Assembly (NCBI RefSeq): GCF_900114245.1
Contig: NZ_FOSK01000001.1
Coordinates: 310,001-374,000, forward strand
DNA from: Pseudovibrio ascidiaceicola
GTDB taxonomy: Bacteria; Pseudomonadota; Alphaproteobacteria; Rhizobiales; Stappiaceae
DNA length: 64,000 bases
Reading direction: 5' to 3'
A model generated the notes under the pieces. The model saw nothing but the letters and a program-made list of their open reading frames with translations. It ran no database searches and had not been told where the DNA came from. Position numbers and translations under genes: made by a program. Below, piece by piece: positions 37,409-44,942 of this stretch (position 1 is its first letter; the number at the start of each line of letters is the position of its first letter).

Positions 37409-37681
37409 ATGGACGACACCGCATGCGCATGTAGCGCCACAAACACGCTTCAAAACGAAATCGACGAAGTCATCATAGCCGTCTCGGATTTGGAAAATCT
37501 GGCTTATATGCAGCAATTAGTGCTGAATGAGCGGATGAAGGAATGCCGGGAACGCGATGCTTTGTTCACTCTGCAACAAGCCTTACGCGACCGACTGGAA
37601 GCATTAAGAAAAACCTGCGGAATACTGGAGCGGGTCGCCCATCCGCAGCCAACAAAATCCAAACTATCGCTTCTTGAATAA
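37409..37681 (+). CDS. Small coiled-coil protein downstream of the C4-like RNA
   Basis: 90 residues from ATG 37409, with AGAGGGA as ribosome binding site. N-terminus MDDTACACSATN, then a long amphipathic helix pair (IDEVIIAVSDLENLAYMQQL and LFTLQQALRDRLEALRKT) likely to dimerise. No known domain. A frame open upstream to 37256 translates the RNA leader and is not used. Position downstream of a C4-type RNA suggests a phage-derived regulator or toxin-like effector; this is inference. Confidence 0.6.
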   Translation: MDDTACACSATNTLQNEIDEVIIAVSDLENLAYMQQLVLNERMKECRERDALFTLQQALRDRLEALRKTCGILERVAHPQPTKSKLSLLE

Positions 37682-37810
37682 GTCACTGTGATCGGTGCCT
37701 GAGGTGTCTGCCATTACACCCCGCACGATCACCTCTTACGGGCGCCCTGCTGGTCTGCGGCCCACCCTCCGCAGGCCAGCACTTTGCTCCAACAGGCCTC
37801 CAAGCAAAAC

Positions 37811-37836
37811 AAACCCCGCCATGAAAGACGGGGTTT
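37811..37836. terminator. Terminator after the M2 peptidase gene
   Basis: AAACCCCG (37811-37818) and CGGGGTTT (37829-37836) with a 10-nt loop, between convergent genes. On the minus strand it continues into GTTTTG, serving the peptidase. Confidence 0.75.
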
Positions 37837-37891
37837 GATAATATCCGGCGGACTTGCAGGCCATTAAGGCCGGCAGGATTACCTTGCTGGT

Positions 37892-39700
37892 CTACCAGCC
37901 GCAGGATTTTCCTTTGTTTTGCTCGTCTAGATAAGCTTGGAGCGGAGCAAAATATTCCAAAATAGCTGTCGCGTCGGCCTCACGGCTTCCGGTGAAGGCT
38001 TCCAAGCTGTCTTGCCATGGAAGCGCAGCGCCTGTTTCCAACATCGCGTTGAACTTCTCGCCGACTTCCTTGTTGCCATAGATGGAGCACGCCGCCAACG
38101 GGCCTTCCCAACCGGCAAGGCGACAAGCCTCGCGGTAAAACTGGAACTGGAAGATGTGCGCCAGGAAATAGCGCGTGTACGGCACGTTGTTTGGAATGTG
38201 GTACTTGGCACCCGGATCAAACGCGTCCGCTGCACGGTCAACTGGTGCTGCAACACCTTGATACTTCTCGCGAAGATCCCACCAACCATCATTGTAGGTC
38301 TCTGGAGTCAGCTCGCCGTTAAACACTTTCCAGCGCCACTGATCCACCAGCAGGCCAAATGGCAAAAACGCAATCTTATCCAGCGCCTGCGCCAACAAGA
38401 TGTTCGTGTTTACGTCTTCGGAAGCATCCAACGGCAAAAGGCCAATCTGCTTCAGGTACTTAGGCGTAATGGACAGGCTCACCATGTCCCCAATCGCTTC
38501 GTGGAACCCATCGTTTGGGTCATCCTGATACATGGGGGACTGGTGGTTATAGGCGCGCTGGTAGAAGTTGTGACCCAGCTCGTGGTGAACGGTGTTGAAG
38601 TCCGACCCCGTCACCTCGGTGCACATCTTAATGCGCAGATCATCCTTACCATCCACATTCCAGGCAGATGCATGGCACTGCACATCCCGGTCGCGCGGCT
38701 CGGTAATCAACGAGCGCTCGTAAAACGTCTCAGGCAGCGGGTCAAAGCCAAGCGAGGTGAAGAACCCTTCCGCCGTCTTCACCATCTTGAGCGGTGTATA
38801 GTTCTGCTCTTCCAGCAGTTTGGTCAGGTCGTAGCCTTGCTCGTTCCCGTCCGCAGCAACAAGCGGATAGATGTTGCCCCAGGACTGAGCCCACATATTA
38901 CCCAGCAAATGCGCGGGAATTGGCCCATCTGCAGGCACTTTATCGGCTCCGTAATGATCCACCAGCTTATCTCGCACATAACAATGCAAACTGTCATAAA
39001 GCGGCTTCACTTCACCCCAGAGGCGATCAACATCCTGACGAAAATCATCCGGGTCCATGTCGTATTTGGAACGCCACATGGAGCCAGTGTCTTTAAAGCC
39101 TAGCTCGCTGGAACCCTGGTTCGCGATGGCGACCATCTCCGTATACATGTCCTTCATAGGCGGAGAGACAGTGCGCCAGCCCTTCCAGACTTCAAGCAAC
39201 TTGTCGTAATCACGACTTGTTGCCATGATGCGGCTAAGCTTGGAAAGAGACAGCGCCTCACCATCAATCTCATACTTGCCCGTACCGTAAATGGTTTCCA
39301 TCTGGGTGTTGATCTGCGCAAGCTTCTTGATCTTGGCAGGATCATTCTCAGGCGCAGGCAACGTCAGGTTCAGCTTCAAAAGCTTCATCTTGCGGGCAAG
39401 GTCTGGCGGAAGGTCAAGGCCATCATATTGTTTGGTCTGGTTGGCGAGAGAAACATAGAGCTTCGTGGTGCGCTCTGACATCAGCGCATTCAGCCAGTTG
39501 GTGTCATAGGTGATGAAATTGGCATTCACCCAGGCAACGCGGCCAGCTTCCTCACCGATCTCCTGAATGGCTTTTTCGGAGGTTTCAATAAACGCTCTCG
39601 CATCCTCAACGCTAACTTTCTTCTCGGCATCAGCCAGCGCTGAACTCAGCGGAATGAGCGCAAATGAAAGTGCGGGTAATACAGATAACAACCGCTTCAA
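37892..39700 (-). CDS. Exported M2-family peptidyl-dipeptidase (ACE-like)
   Basis: Zinc metallopeptidase related to angiotensin-converting enzyme, removing dipeptides from peptide C-termini in the periplasm. Zinc motif HHELGHNFYQRAYNHQS (HExxH) and the third ligand region GFHEAIGDMVSLS are intact, as is the long helical body. I place the start at a TTG (39700) because GGGGAGG lies 5 nt before it and the resulting N-terminus LKRLLSVLPALSFALIPLSS, then ALADA, is a clean signal peptide. The frame open to 39745 adds a non-signal extension. About 602 residues, normal for bacterial M2 enzymes. Confidence 0.92.
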   Translation of the reverse strand: MKRLLSVLPALSFALIPLSSALADAEKKVSVEDARAFIETSEKAIQEIGEEAGRVAWVNANFITYDTNWLNALMSERTTKLYVSLANQTKQYDGLDLPPDLARKMKLLKLNLTLPAPENDPAKIKKLAQINTQMETIYGTGKYEIDGEALSLSKLSRIMATSRDYDKLLEVWKGWRTVSPPMKDMYTEMVAIANQGSSELGFKDTGSMWRSKYDMDPDDFRQDVDRLWGEVKPLYDSLHCYVRDKLVDHYGADKVPADGPIPAHLLGNMWAQSWGNIYPLVAADGNEQGYDLTKLLEEQNYTPLKMVKTAEGFFTSLGFDPLPETFYERSLITEPRDRDVQCHASAWNVDGKDDLRIKMCTEVTGSDFNTVHHELGHNFYQRAYNHQSPMYQDDPNDGFHEAIGDMVSLSITPKYLKQIGLLPLDASEDVNTNILLAQALDKIAFLPFGLLVDQWRWKVFNGELTPETYNDGWWDLREKYQGVAAPVDRAADAFDPGAKYHIPNNVPYTRYFLAHIFQFQFYREACRLAGWEGPLAACSIYGNKEVGEKFNAMLETGAALPWQDSLEAFTGSREADATAILEYFAPLQAYLDEQNKGKSCGW

Positions 39701-39745
39701 GGCAGCCTCCCCAACCATGGCATATTCTAGAGATTTCAGATGCAT

Positions 39746-40100
39746 TTCTAATGCATAATATCTCTGTTATGCCGTTACGGTAAGGGTTTTATCCTGTAAG
39801 TCTAGCCCGTTTTACCGCGATATTTCTCCTATTTTGGGTTCCAACTAGCAAAATTATTGCATTAGCAATTTAGAAGAATCTTCAACACTGAACCCGTTTC
39901 ACGCACAAAGCCGCAATGCCTGAAAACCTATAATGATTGCGCTTGAAACCACGTTTTGGATGAGCGGCAGCTCCCTGCGCGAGTCGCAGCAAATACCTTG
40001 TGGGCCAGGTCCACCCAGTGATCACGCCGCGTTCACTCATCTGGTGGTATGTCCCACAATTAATGCCCCGGACCATCACCCCTCATCATCTGAGTTGAAC
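39746..40100. other. Divergent promoter region between M2 peptidase and amine oxidase
   Basis: About 355 bp. The amine oxidase frame stays open upstream to 39933 but lacks a ribosome binding site and family similarity there. AT-rich core around 39840-39870 (AAAATTATTGCATTAGCAAT) is a probable promoter area. No other gene seen. Confidence 0.4.
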
Positions 40101-41429
40101 ATGACAGACATATCCAGAAGACAATTGCTGCTCTCCGGTGCCGCGTTCTCGGTTGCCCCTCTCTTTGTTGGCCGAGCACAGGCAGCAGATGCGGATGTTG
40201 TGGTTGTTGGCGCTGGAGCTGCGGGCATCTCTGCTGCACGCTCACTGAAAAGCCGCGGCTACTCTGTCATCACAATCGAGGCGTCAGGCCGCATCGGTGG
40301 TAGAATTCTCACAGACACCGAGAGCTTTGGTGTTCCGTTCGACATGGGGGCGTCTCGCCTTCACAACAGAGCAAACAACCCGTTTGCCGATTATGGTATC
40401 GCCAACGGGTTTGATATCTATCGCGCACCTGATGAAACCCTCATGTATGTGGGCGATCGCCCTATAAACCAGAATGAGCAGGCAGAATTGCTGTTGGCAC
40501 AGCGGAAGGCTCTGCAAGCAATGTGGCGTGCTGGTCGCAATGGGCTGGATGTCTCCCCCGCCAGCGTCATTCCAGATCTGGGCAATTGGGACCTGACCGT
40601 TGATTTTCTGATCGGTGCCTACGAAATCGCAAAGGATCTCGACAGCTTCTCGTGTGTCGACTGGTTCTCAGCAGAAGGGGGCAGTGATTTTTATTGTCGG
40701 CAGGGCATTGGCGCGCTGTTTCAGCACTCTGCGCAGGATGTAACGGTACAAACCGATGTCACTGCAGAGAAAATCCGCTGGGGAGGTCAGGGCGTACAGG
40801 TAGAAACCAGCGAAGGTACCATCACCGCAAAAGCTGTTGTTGTAACAGTCTCAACAGGCGTGCTGGCGTCTGGCGATATCCAATTTGATCCACCGTTGCC
40901 GGTGCGAAAGCAAGAGGCAATTGAAGAGCTTCCAATGGGTCACTACTTCCATGTTGGCCTGCAATTGAGTGAAAACATCTTCGGCACCGGTCCTGATGCC
41001 TACTTCAACTACAAGGTGGAGGAAGAGTTCAACGGCTCACCGAAAGCCTTTGGAGCGTTGACCAATGCAGGTGGAACAGGCCTTTGTTATTTCGACATGG
41101 GCGGAGACTTCGCCAAACACCTGCTCGAAGCAGGCAACAACGCTGCCTATGACTTTGTTGTTTCTGAGCTGAAACGTATGTTTGGCAATCAGGTTGAAAA
41201 ATACATCATAGAGTTAAACAGCTACGACTGGCTCCATAACCCATACACTTATGGCTCCTACGCAGCAGCAAGGCCGGGCGGTTTCTGGGCCAGAGATGAA
41301 ATGCGCGAGAGCATAGCAGATCGTATCTGGTTTGCAGGTGAAGCCATGAGCCCGGATGACTGGTCAACAATCGCAGGCGCCCACAAATCCGGCATCAGCG
41401 CTGCGCACGAAATTGCGGAAGTTATATAG
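40101..41429 (+). CDS. Tat-exported flavin monoamine oxidase family protein
   Basis: 442 residues. Twin-arginine signal MTDISRRQLLLSGAAFS with AQA cleavage site. FAD-binding VVVVGAGAAGISAA (GxGxxG), EASGRIGGRI, and C-terminal WFAGEAMSPDDWSTIAGAHK, the flavin-contact motif. Oxidises amines, giving aldehyde, ammonia and peroxide, in the periplasm; substrate unknown. ATG 40101 chosen because the Tat motif directly follows. No partner gene is adjacent except wrbA, a flavodoxin-like quinone reductase, 140 bp downstream. Confidence 0.88.
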   Translation: MTDISRRQLLLSGAAFSVAPLFVGRAQAADADVVVVGAGAAGISAARSLKSRGYSVITIEASGRIGGRILTDTESFGVPFDMGASRLHNRANNPFADYGIANGFDIYRAPDETLMYVGDRPINQNEQAELLLAQRKALQAMWRAGRNGLDVSPASVIPDLGNWDLTVDFLIGAYEIAKDLDSFSCVDWFSAEGGSDFYCRQGIGALFQHSAQDVTVQTDVTAEKIRWGGQGVQVETSEGTITAKAVVVTVSTGVLASGDIQFDPPLPVRKQEAIEELPMGHYFHVGLQLSENIFGTGPDAYFNYKVEEEFNGSPKAFGALTNAGGTGLCYFDMGGDFAKHLLEAGNNAAYDFVVSELKRMFGNQVEKYIIELNSYDWLHNPYTYGSYAAARPGGFWARDEMRESIADRIWFAGEAMSPDDWSTIAGAHKSGISAAHEIAEVI

Positions 41430-41568
41430 ATTTAGACGCGCGGTGGTGTTTGAACTTGGTGTTCTCACAGCCCCGGAATTTCTGGATATGATAGAGGTGT
41501 AGTTTCTGTAGGGTTGCAATGCCGATGACGGGATCAGCTGGTCATCGTTTATCCCTGCAGGAGCAAAC

Positions 41569-42165
41569 ATGACCAAAATCCTCATCCTCTACTACTCAAC
41601 CTACGGGCACATAGAAACTCTCGCCAACGCAATCGCGGAAGGTGTTGAGGAAGCTGGCGTCACTCCCACAATCAAACGCGTACCAGAGCTGACGCCGGAT
41701 GAGGTTGCGCGCGCGCACCACTTCAAGATGGACCAACCCGCCCCAATTGCTGAACCTAATGAATTGGCAGACTATGATGCCATCATCTTTGGCACCCCTA
41801 CCCGATTTGGAAATATGGCCTCGCAAATGCGCAGTTTTATGGATCAGACCGGCGGATTGTGGGTTCAGGGCAAGCTGGCAGGCAAAGTGGGAAGCGTCTT
41901 CACATCCACAGGATCAGGGTCTGGTAATGAGACCACAATCACATCCTTCTGGAGCACGCTCGCCCATCAGGGAATGGTCATTGTTGGACTTCCATACACT
42001 TGTCCGGAAGTTTCAGACATATCTGAAGTGTTAGGTGGGTCACCCTATGGAGCCGGCACTGTTGCGGGAGGTGACGGATCTTTCAAGCCTAAAGAAAAAG
42101 AACTGAAAATGGCCCGCTTCCAAGGAAAACATGTGGCCGAAATTGCGAAAAAGCTCAGCGCCTAA
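41569..42165 (+). CDS. wrbA: NAD(P)H:quinone oxidoreductase WrbA
   Basis: 198-residue FMN flavodoxin-like tetrameric enzyme that reduces quinones by two electrons, avoiding semiquinone radicals. FMN phosphate loop [34 protein letters not shown] and [12 protein letters not shown] are typical. Good ribosome binding site AGGAG before the ATG. Sits between two redox-linked genes (amine oxidase and the SoxR-box exporter), suggesting a common stress context. Confidence 0.95.
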   Translation: MTKILILYYSTYGHIETLANAIAEGVEEAGVTPTIKRVPELTPDEVARAHHFKMDQPAPIAEPNELADYDAIIFGTPTRFGNMASQMRSFMDQTGGLWVQGKLAGKVGSVFTSTGSGSGNETTITSFWSTLAHQGMVIVGLPYTCPEVSDISEVLGGSPYGAGTVAGGDGSFKPKEKELKMARFQGKHVAEIAKKLSA

Positions 42166-42281
42166 GGCGCTTAAAGAATGCCCAGCAATTGCGGAGCGTC
42201 CTCAGCGACAAGAGCCTCGACAAATATTGCAAACTCCGCGATTGCAGTTCAATATCCCGTAAAGTTTCTTAGAAAACGCCC

Positions 42282-42312
42282 TTGACCTCAACCTAACTTG
42301 AGGAGTTAGAAC
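42282..42312 (+). promoter_or_regulatory. SoxR box and promoter for the MFS exporter
   Basis: CCTCAACCTAACTTGAGG (42286-42303) differs from the consensus I recall for SoxR, CCTCAAGTTAACTTGAGG, at two central positions. It lies between -35 TTGACC (42282-42287) and -10 TAGAAC (42307-42312) with the 19-bp spacer characteristic of MerR-family activation. The soxR gene itself is not in the window. Confidence 0.65.
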
Positions 42313-42378
42313 GCCCCAAAACACCAGCAAAGAAGCATAAGAAAAAGGCTGGTCGGAAAGTTCTTGAAAGGAATTTAA

Positions 42379-43842
42379 ATGCAAGAACCGGGCGCAAGCT
42401 CCAACAGCAGTTGGGGTGAACTATTCACGGGCAAACAGGCCATTGCTTCACTGATCCTGTCAGGCGGGATCGCATTACATGCAGTGAACACCTACATCTC
42501 AGCAACCATGCTCCCCTCCATCACCGCAGACATCGGTGGGCTGGACTATTACGCATGGAACACCAGTCTCTTCATCCTCGCAGCAATTTTAAGCGCAGCA
42601 ATTTTAAGCGCAGCGGTTGCAGGCAAAGTCTTGCAACGCATCGGAGCGCGGAAGTCGTTCTTCTTTGCAGGTCTCGTGTTTATGACAGGCAGTGGCTTGG
42701 CAGCGATCGCACCCAACATGGCAATCATGCTGCTGGGGCGCTCCGTCCAAGGTGCTGGCGGCGGGCTGATCTTCACCTTCTGCTATTCCATGATTGCATT
42801 CATGTATCCGGAACGGCTCTGGTCTCGCGCATTTGCGCTGCTTTCAGGCACATGGGGCATCACCACATTGTTTGGCCCAGCCATAGGCGGTATTTTCGCT
42901 GAGCTGGGTGTGTGGCGTGCCGGGTTCGGAGTTCTGGTTCCCATCACAATCCTCTACATCATCGTCACGCTTTCCCTTTTGCCAAAACATCAGGAACAGA
43001 GCGGCTCTGTGCACCCCACCCCGGTTGGTCAACTGGGCCTGCTTGCAGGGTCTGTGCTCGTACTCTCTGTCACCAGTGTTTTTGAAGAGGCGAGCTGGAG
43101 CATTTTGGGGTTCATTCTTTCTGTTGCAATGATCCTGCTTTTGATGAAGCGCGAGCAAAAGGCCTCTACACGCCTTTTTCCCAAAGGAGCCTTGGATTGG
43201 GGCTCGCCGCTTTTCTTTGTATTTGCCAGCATGGCCCTGCTGATCCTCTGCGTGAATACGGAATTCTTCATGCCGTTCTATCTCCAGAAACTGTTCGCTG
43301 TTTCTCCGTTGTGGGCTGGGTACATTGCAGCAACGGTTTCAATTGGGTGGGCTTCAATGGAGGTCTATAGCGCTCGCTTCACAGATCAAGCCATGCGCAG
43401 AGCGGTGAACATCGGCCCGTTCCTCATGGCCCTTGGCCTCATCACGCTGGCCATTGTCCTTCCAACTGGGACGGAGGGCAACATAATGGTGCTCACGGTG
43501 GTGACACTGGCGCTCATTTGTATTGGCGCAGGCATTGGTATTGGTTGGCCGCATCTGGGTGTATTCGCCCTTCATTTGACGCCGGATGACGACAAAGAAA
43601 ACGCAGCCTCTGCTCTGGCAACGGTCCAGACATTCGCTGTGGCGTTCGGAACTGCGCTGGCGGGACTTATCGCCAATTCAACAGGCTTCAACAGCACAGA
43701 TGGCACAGCGGGCATTGCCAATTCAGCGTTCTGGCTCTTCTCCAGCTTCGCAGTCTTTGCTGTTCTCGGCATATTCAGTGCACGTAAAATCACTAACTTG
43801 CACGCTAATGCGGATCTGAAAGAAGCTGAAGCACACTTTTAA
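42379..43842 (+). CDS. MFS multidrug exporter (DHA2/EmrB-QacA type)
   Basis: 487 residues with about 14 hydrophobic segments, as in DHA2 drug:H+ antiporters. N-terminal TMLPSITADIGGLDYYAWNT is the family signature, followed by motif A-like KVLQRIGARKSFF. A 15-bp unit is tandemly duplicated at 42580-42609, giving AAILSAAILSAA in an early helix. Ribosome binding site AAGGA. Preceded by a SoxR box, so export of redox-active compounds is the likely role. Substrate unknown. Confidence 0.88.
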   Translation: MQEPGASSNSSWGELFTGKQAIASLILSGGIALHAVNTYISATMLPSITADIGGLDYYAWNTSLFILAAILSAAILSAAVAGKVLQRIGARKSFFFAGLVFMTGSGLAAIAPNMAIMLLGRSVQGAGGGLIFTFCYSMIAFMYPERLWSRAFALLSGTWGITTLFGPAIGGIFAELGVWRAGFGVLVPITILYIIVTLSLLPKHQEQSGSVHPTPVGQLGLLAGSVLVLSVTSVFEEASWSILGFILSVAMILLLMKREQKASTRLFPKGALDWGSPLFFVFASMALLILCVNTEFFMPFYLQKLFAVSPLWAGYIAATVSIGWASMEVYSARFTDQAMRRAVNIGPFLMALGLITLAIVLPTGTEGNIMVLTVVTLALICIGAGIGIGWPHLGVFALHLTPDDDKENAASALATVQTFAVAFGTALAGLIANSTGFNSTDGTAGIANSAFWLFSSFAVFAVLGIFSARKITNLHANADLKEAEAHF

Positions 43843-43973
43843 CCACATGAAGTCAAACGGATTTATTGCCTTAAGTCGTGCTGGCGTTCTCCTAAAGATC
43901 TAGCAATGCTTGCTTAAGGGAATCGTTAGAGTTCAGGTTGCCCTAAACGTAAGTTAGAAATCTCACTGTGATA

Positions 43974-43995
43974 CCTCCTCAATCAATTGGAGGAG
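43974..43995 (+). promoter_or_regulatory. Hairpin masking the aqpZ ribosome binding site
   Basis: CTCCTC (43975-43980) pairs with GAGGAG (43990-43995), extended by AAT/ATT inside with a bulged G. The GGAGGAG is the strong ribosome binding site 7 nt before the aqpZ ATG, so translation may depend on melting of this hairpin. Confidence 0.45.
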
Positions 43996-44002
43996 TAGTG
44001 TC

Positions 44003-44707
44003 ATGTTGAGGAAACTAGGCGCAGAATTTGTAGGAACCTTTGCTCTGGTCTCCGCTGTGTGCGGCGGGGCATTGGTATCCTACGCACCGGTTGAGTGGTA
44101 TGGCGGATCTGGCCTGCTGGGTGTGGCTTTCGCCGTTGGTCTGTCAGTTGTTTGTATGGCTTATGCGTTCGGCAATGTGTCAGGTGCTCATTTCAATCCA
44201 TCGGTGACCATCGGCCTTTGGGCTGCAAAGCGGTTTCCAACCTCAGATGTAATTCCCTACATCATCGTACAGGTGATTGGCGGTACAGCCGCTGCCTTGG
44301 TTTTTTGGACCATTCTTGCCCATGGCCCGGGTGACCCTCCAGGCTTTGCCTCCAACGGTTACGGAGAGCATTCCAACGGAGGCTTTTCTGAAATCGCAGT
44401 CGCGATCACCGAAATCACTGTAACAGCCCTCTTCTTGATCGTGATAATCGGGGCAACCTCTAAAAAGGCTCCTGCAGCGCTTGCCCCGCTCGCCATCGGC
44501 CTCATGCTGTCATGCATGCACATCATCGCAATCCCTATCTCCGGCGCGTCTTTAAACCCGGCCCGCTCCACGGCAACAGCTGTCGTCAACGGTGGTTGGG
44601 CATTAGATCAGCTTTGGTTGTTCTGGTTGGCGCCAATAGTTGGAGCGCTCATCGGGGCGGCAGTTTGCTGGATAATTGGCACCTGCGGTCGCGAAGAAAC
44701 GGATTAA
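44003..44707 (+). CDS. aqpZ: Aquaporin Z
   Basis: Inner-membrane water channel, 234 residues, six helices plus two half-helices. First pore motif is NPS (HFNPSVTIG) instead of NPA; second is canonical LNPARS. Start MLRKLGAEFVGTFALV is typical. The selectivity-filter Arg follows the second motif (NPARS). Terminator downstream; monocistronic. Confidence 0.93.
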   Translation: MLRKLGAEFVGTFALVSAVCGGALVSYAPVEWYGGSGLLGVAFAVGLSVVCMAYAFGNVSGAHFNPSVTIGLWAAKRFPTSDVIPYIIVQVIGGTAAALVFWTILAHGPGDPPGFASNGYGEHSNGGFSEIAVAITEITVTALFLIVIIGATSKKAPAALAPLAIGLMLSCMHIIAIPISGASLNPARSTATAVVNGGWALDQLWLFWLAPIVGALIGAAVCWIIGTCGREETD

Positions 44708-44730
44708 CTGACAGAAATACCAGCGTTATT

Positions 44731-44771
44731 GAGCCTCCTTCCTGTCCAGAGATCAGTGAAGGAGGCTTTTC
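44731..44771 (+). terminator. Intrinsic terminator after aqpZ
   Basis: AGCCTCCTTC (44732-44741) and GAAGGAGGCT (44758-44767), 10-bp perfect stem, followed by TTTTC. Confidence 0.85.
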
Positions 44772-44863
44772 TTATGAACTCGCTCAATCCCCAACTAGGG
44801 AAAATCCCTCAATTTAAAACTTGACTATTATACTCATATTTATAAAACACTGCTAGAAACAAC

Positions 44864-44880
44864 GTTTGCAAAACGCAAAC
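44864..44880. promoter_or_regulatory. Dyad upstream of the TonB-dependent receptor
   Basis: GTTTGC-AAAAC-GCAAAC, perfect 6-bp arms, 63 bp before the start codon. A TTGACT lies at 44821. It does not look like a Fur box as I know it; regulator unknown. Confidence 0.35.
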
Positions 44881-44942
44881 ACAAGCTAGCTAAAGCAGCG
44901 TCTCAGCCAGCCACTCCCATAAAAATTCAGACTGAGGCGATC

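Noticed and set aside
37937-39103. 388-codon open frame on the plus strand
   Set aside because: Antisense to the M2 peptidase gene.
39933-40100. Upstream extension of the amine oxidase
   Set aside because: Would bury the twin-arginine signal; no ribosome binding site.
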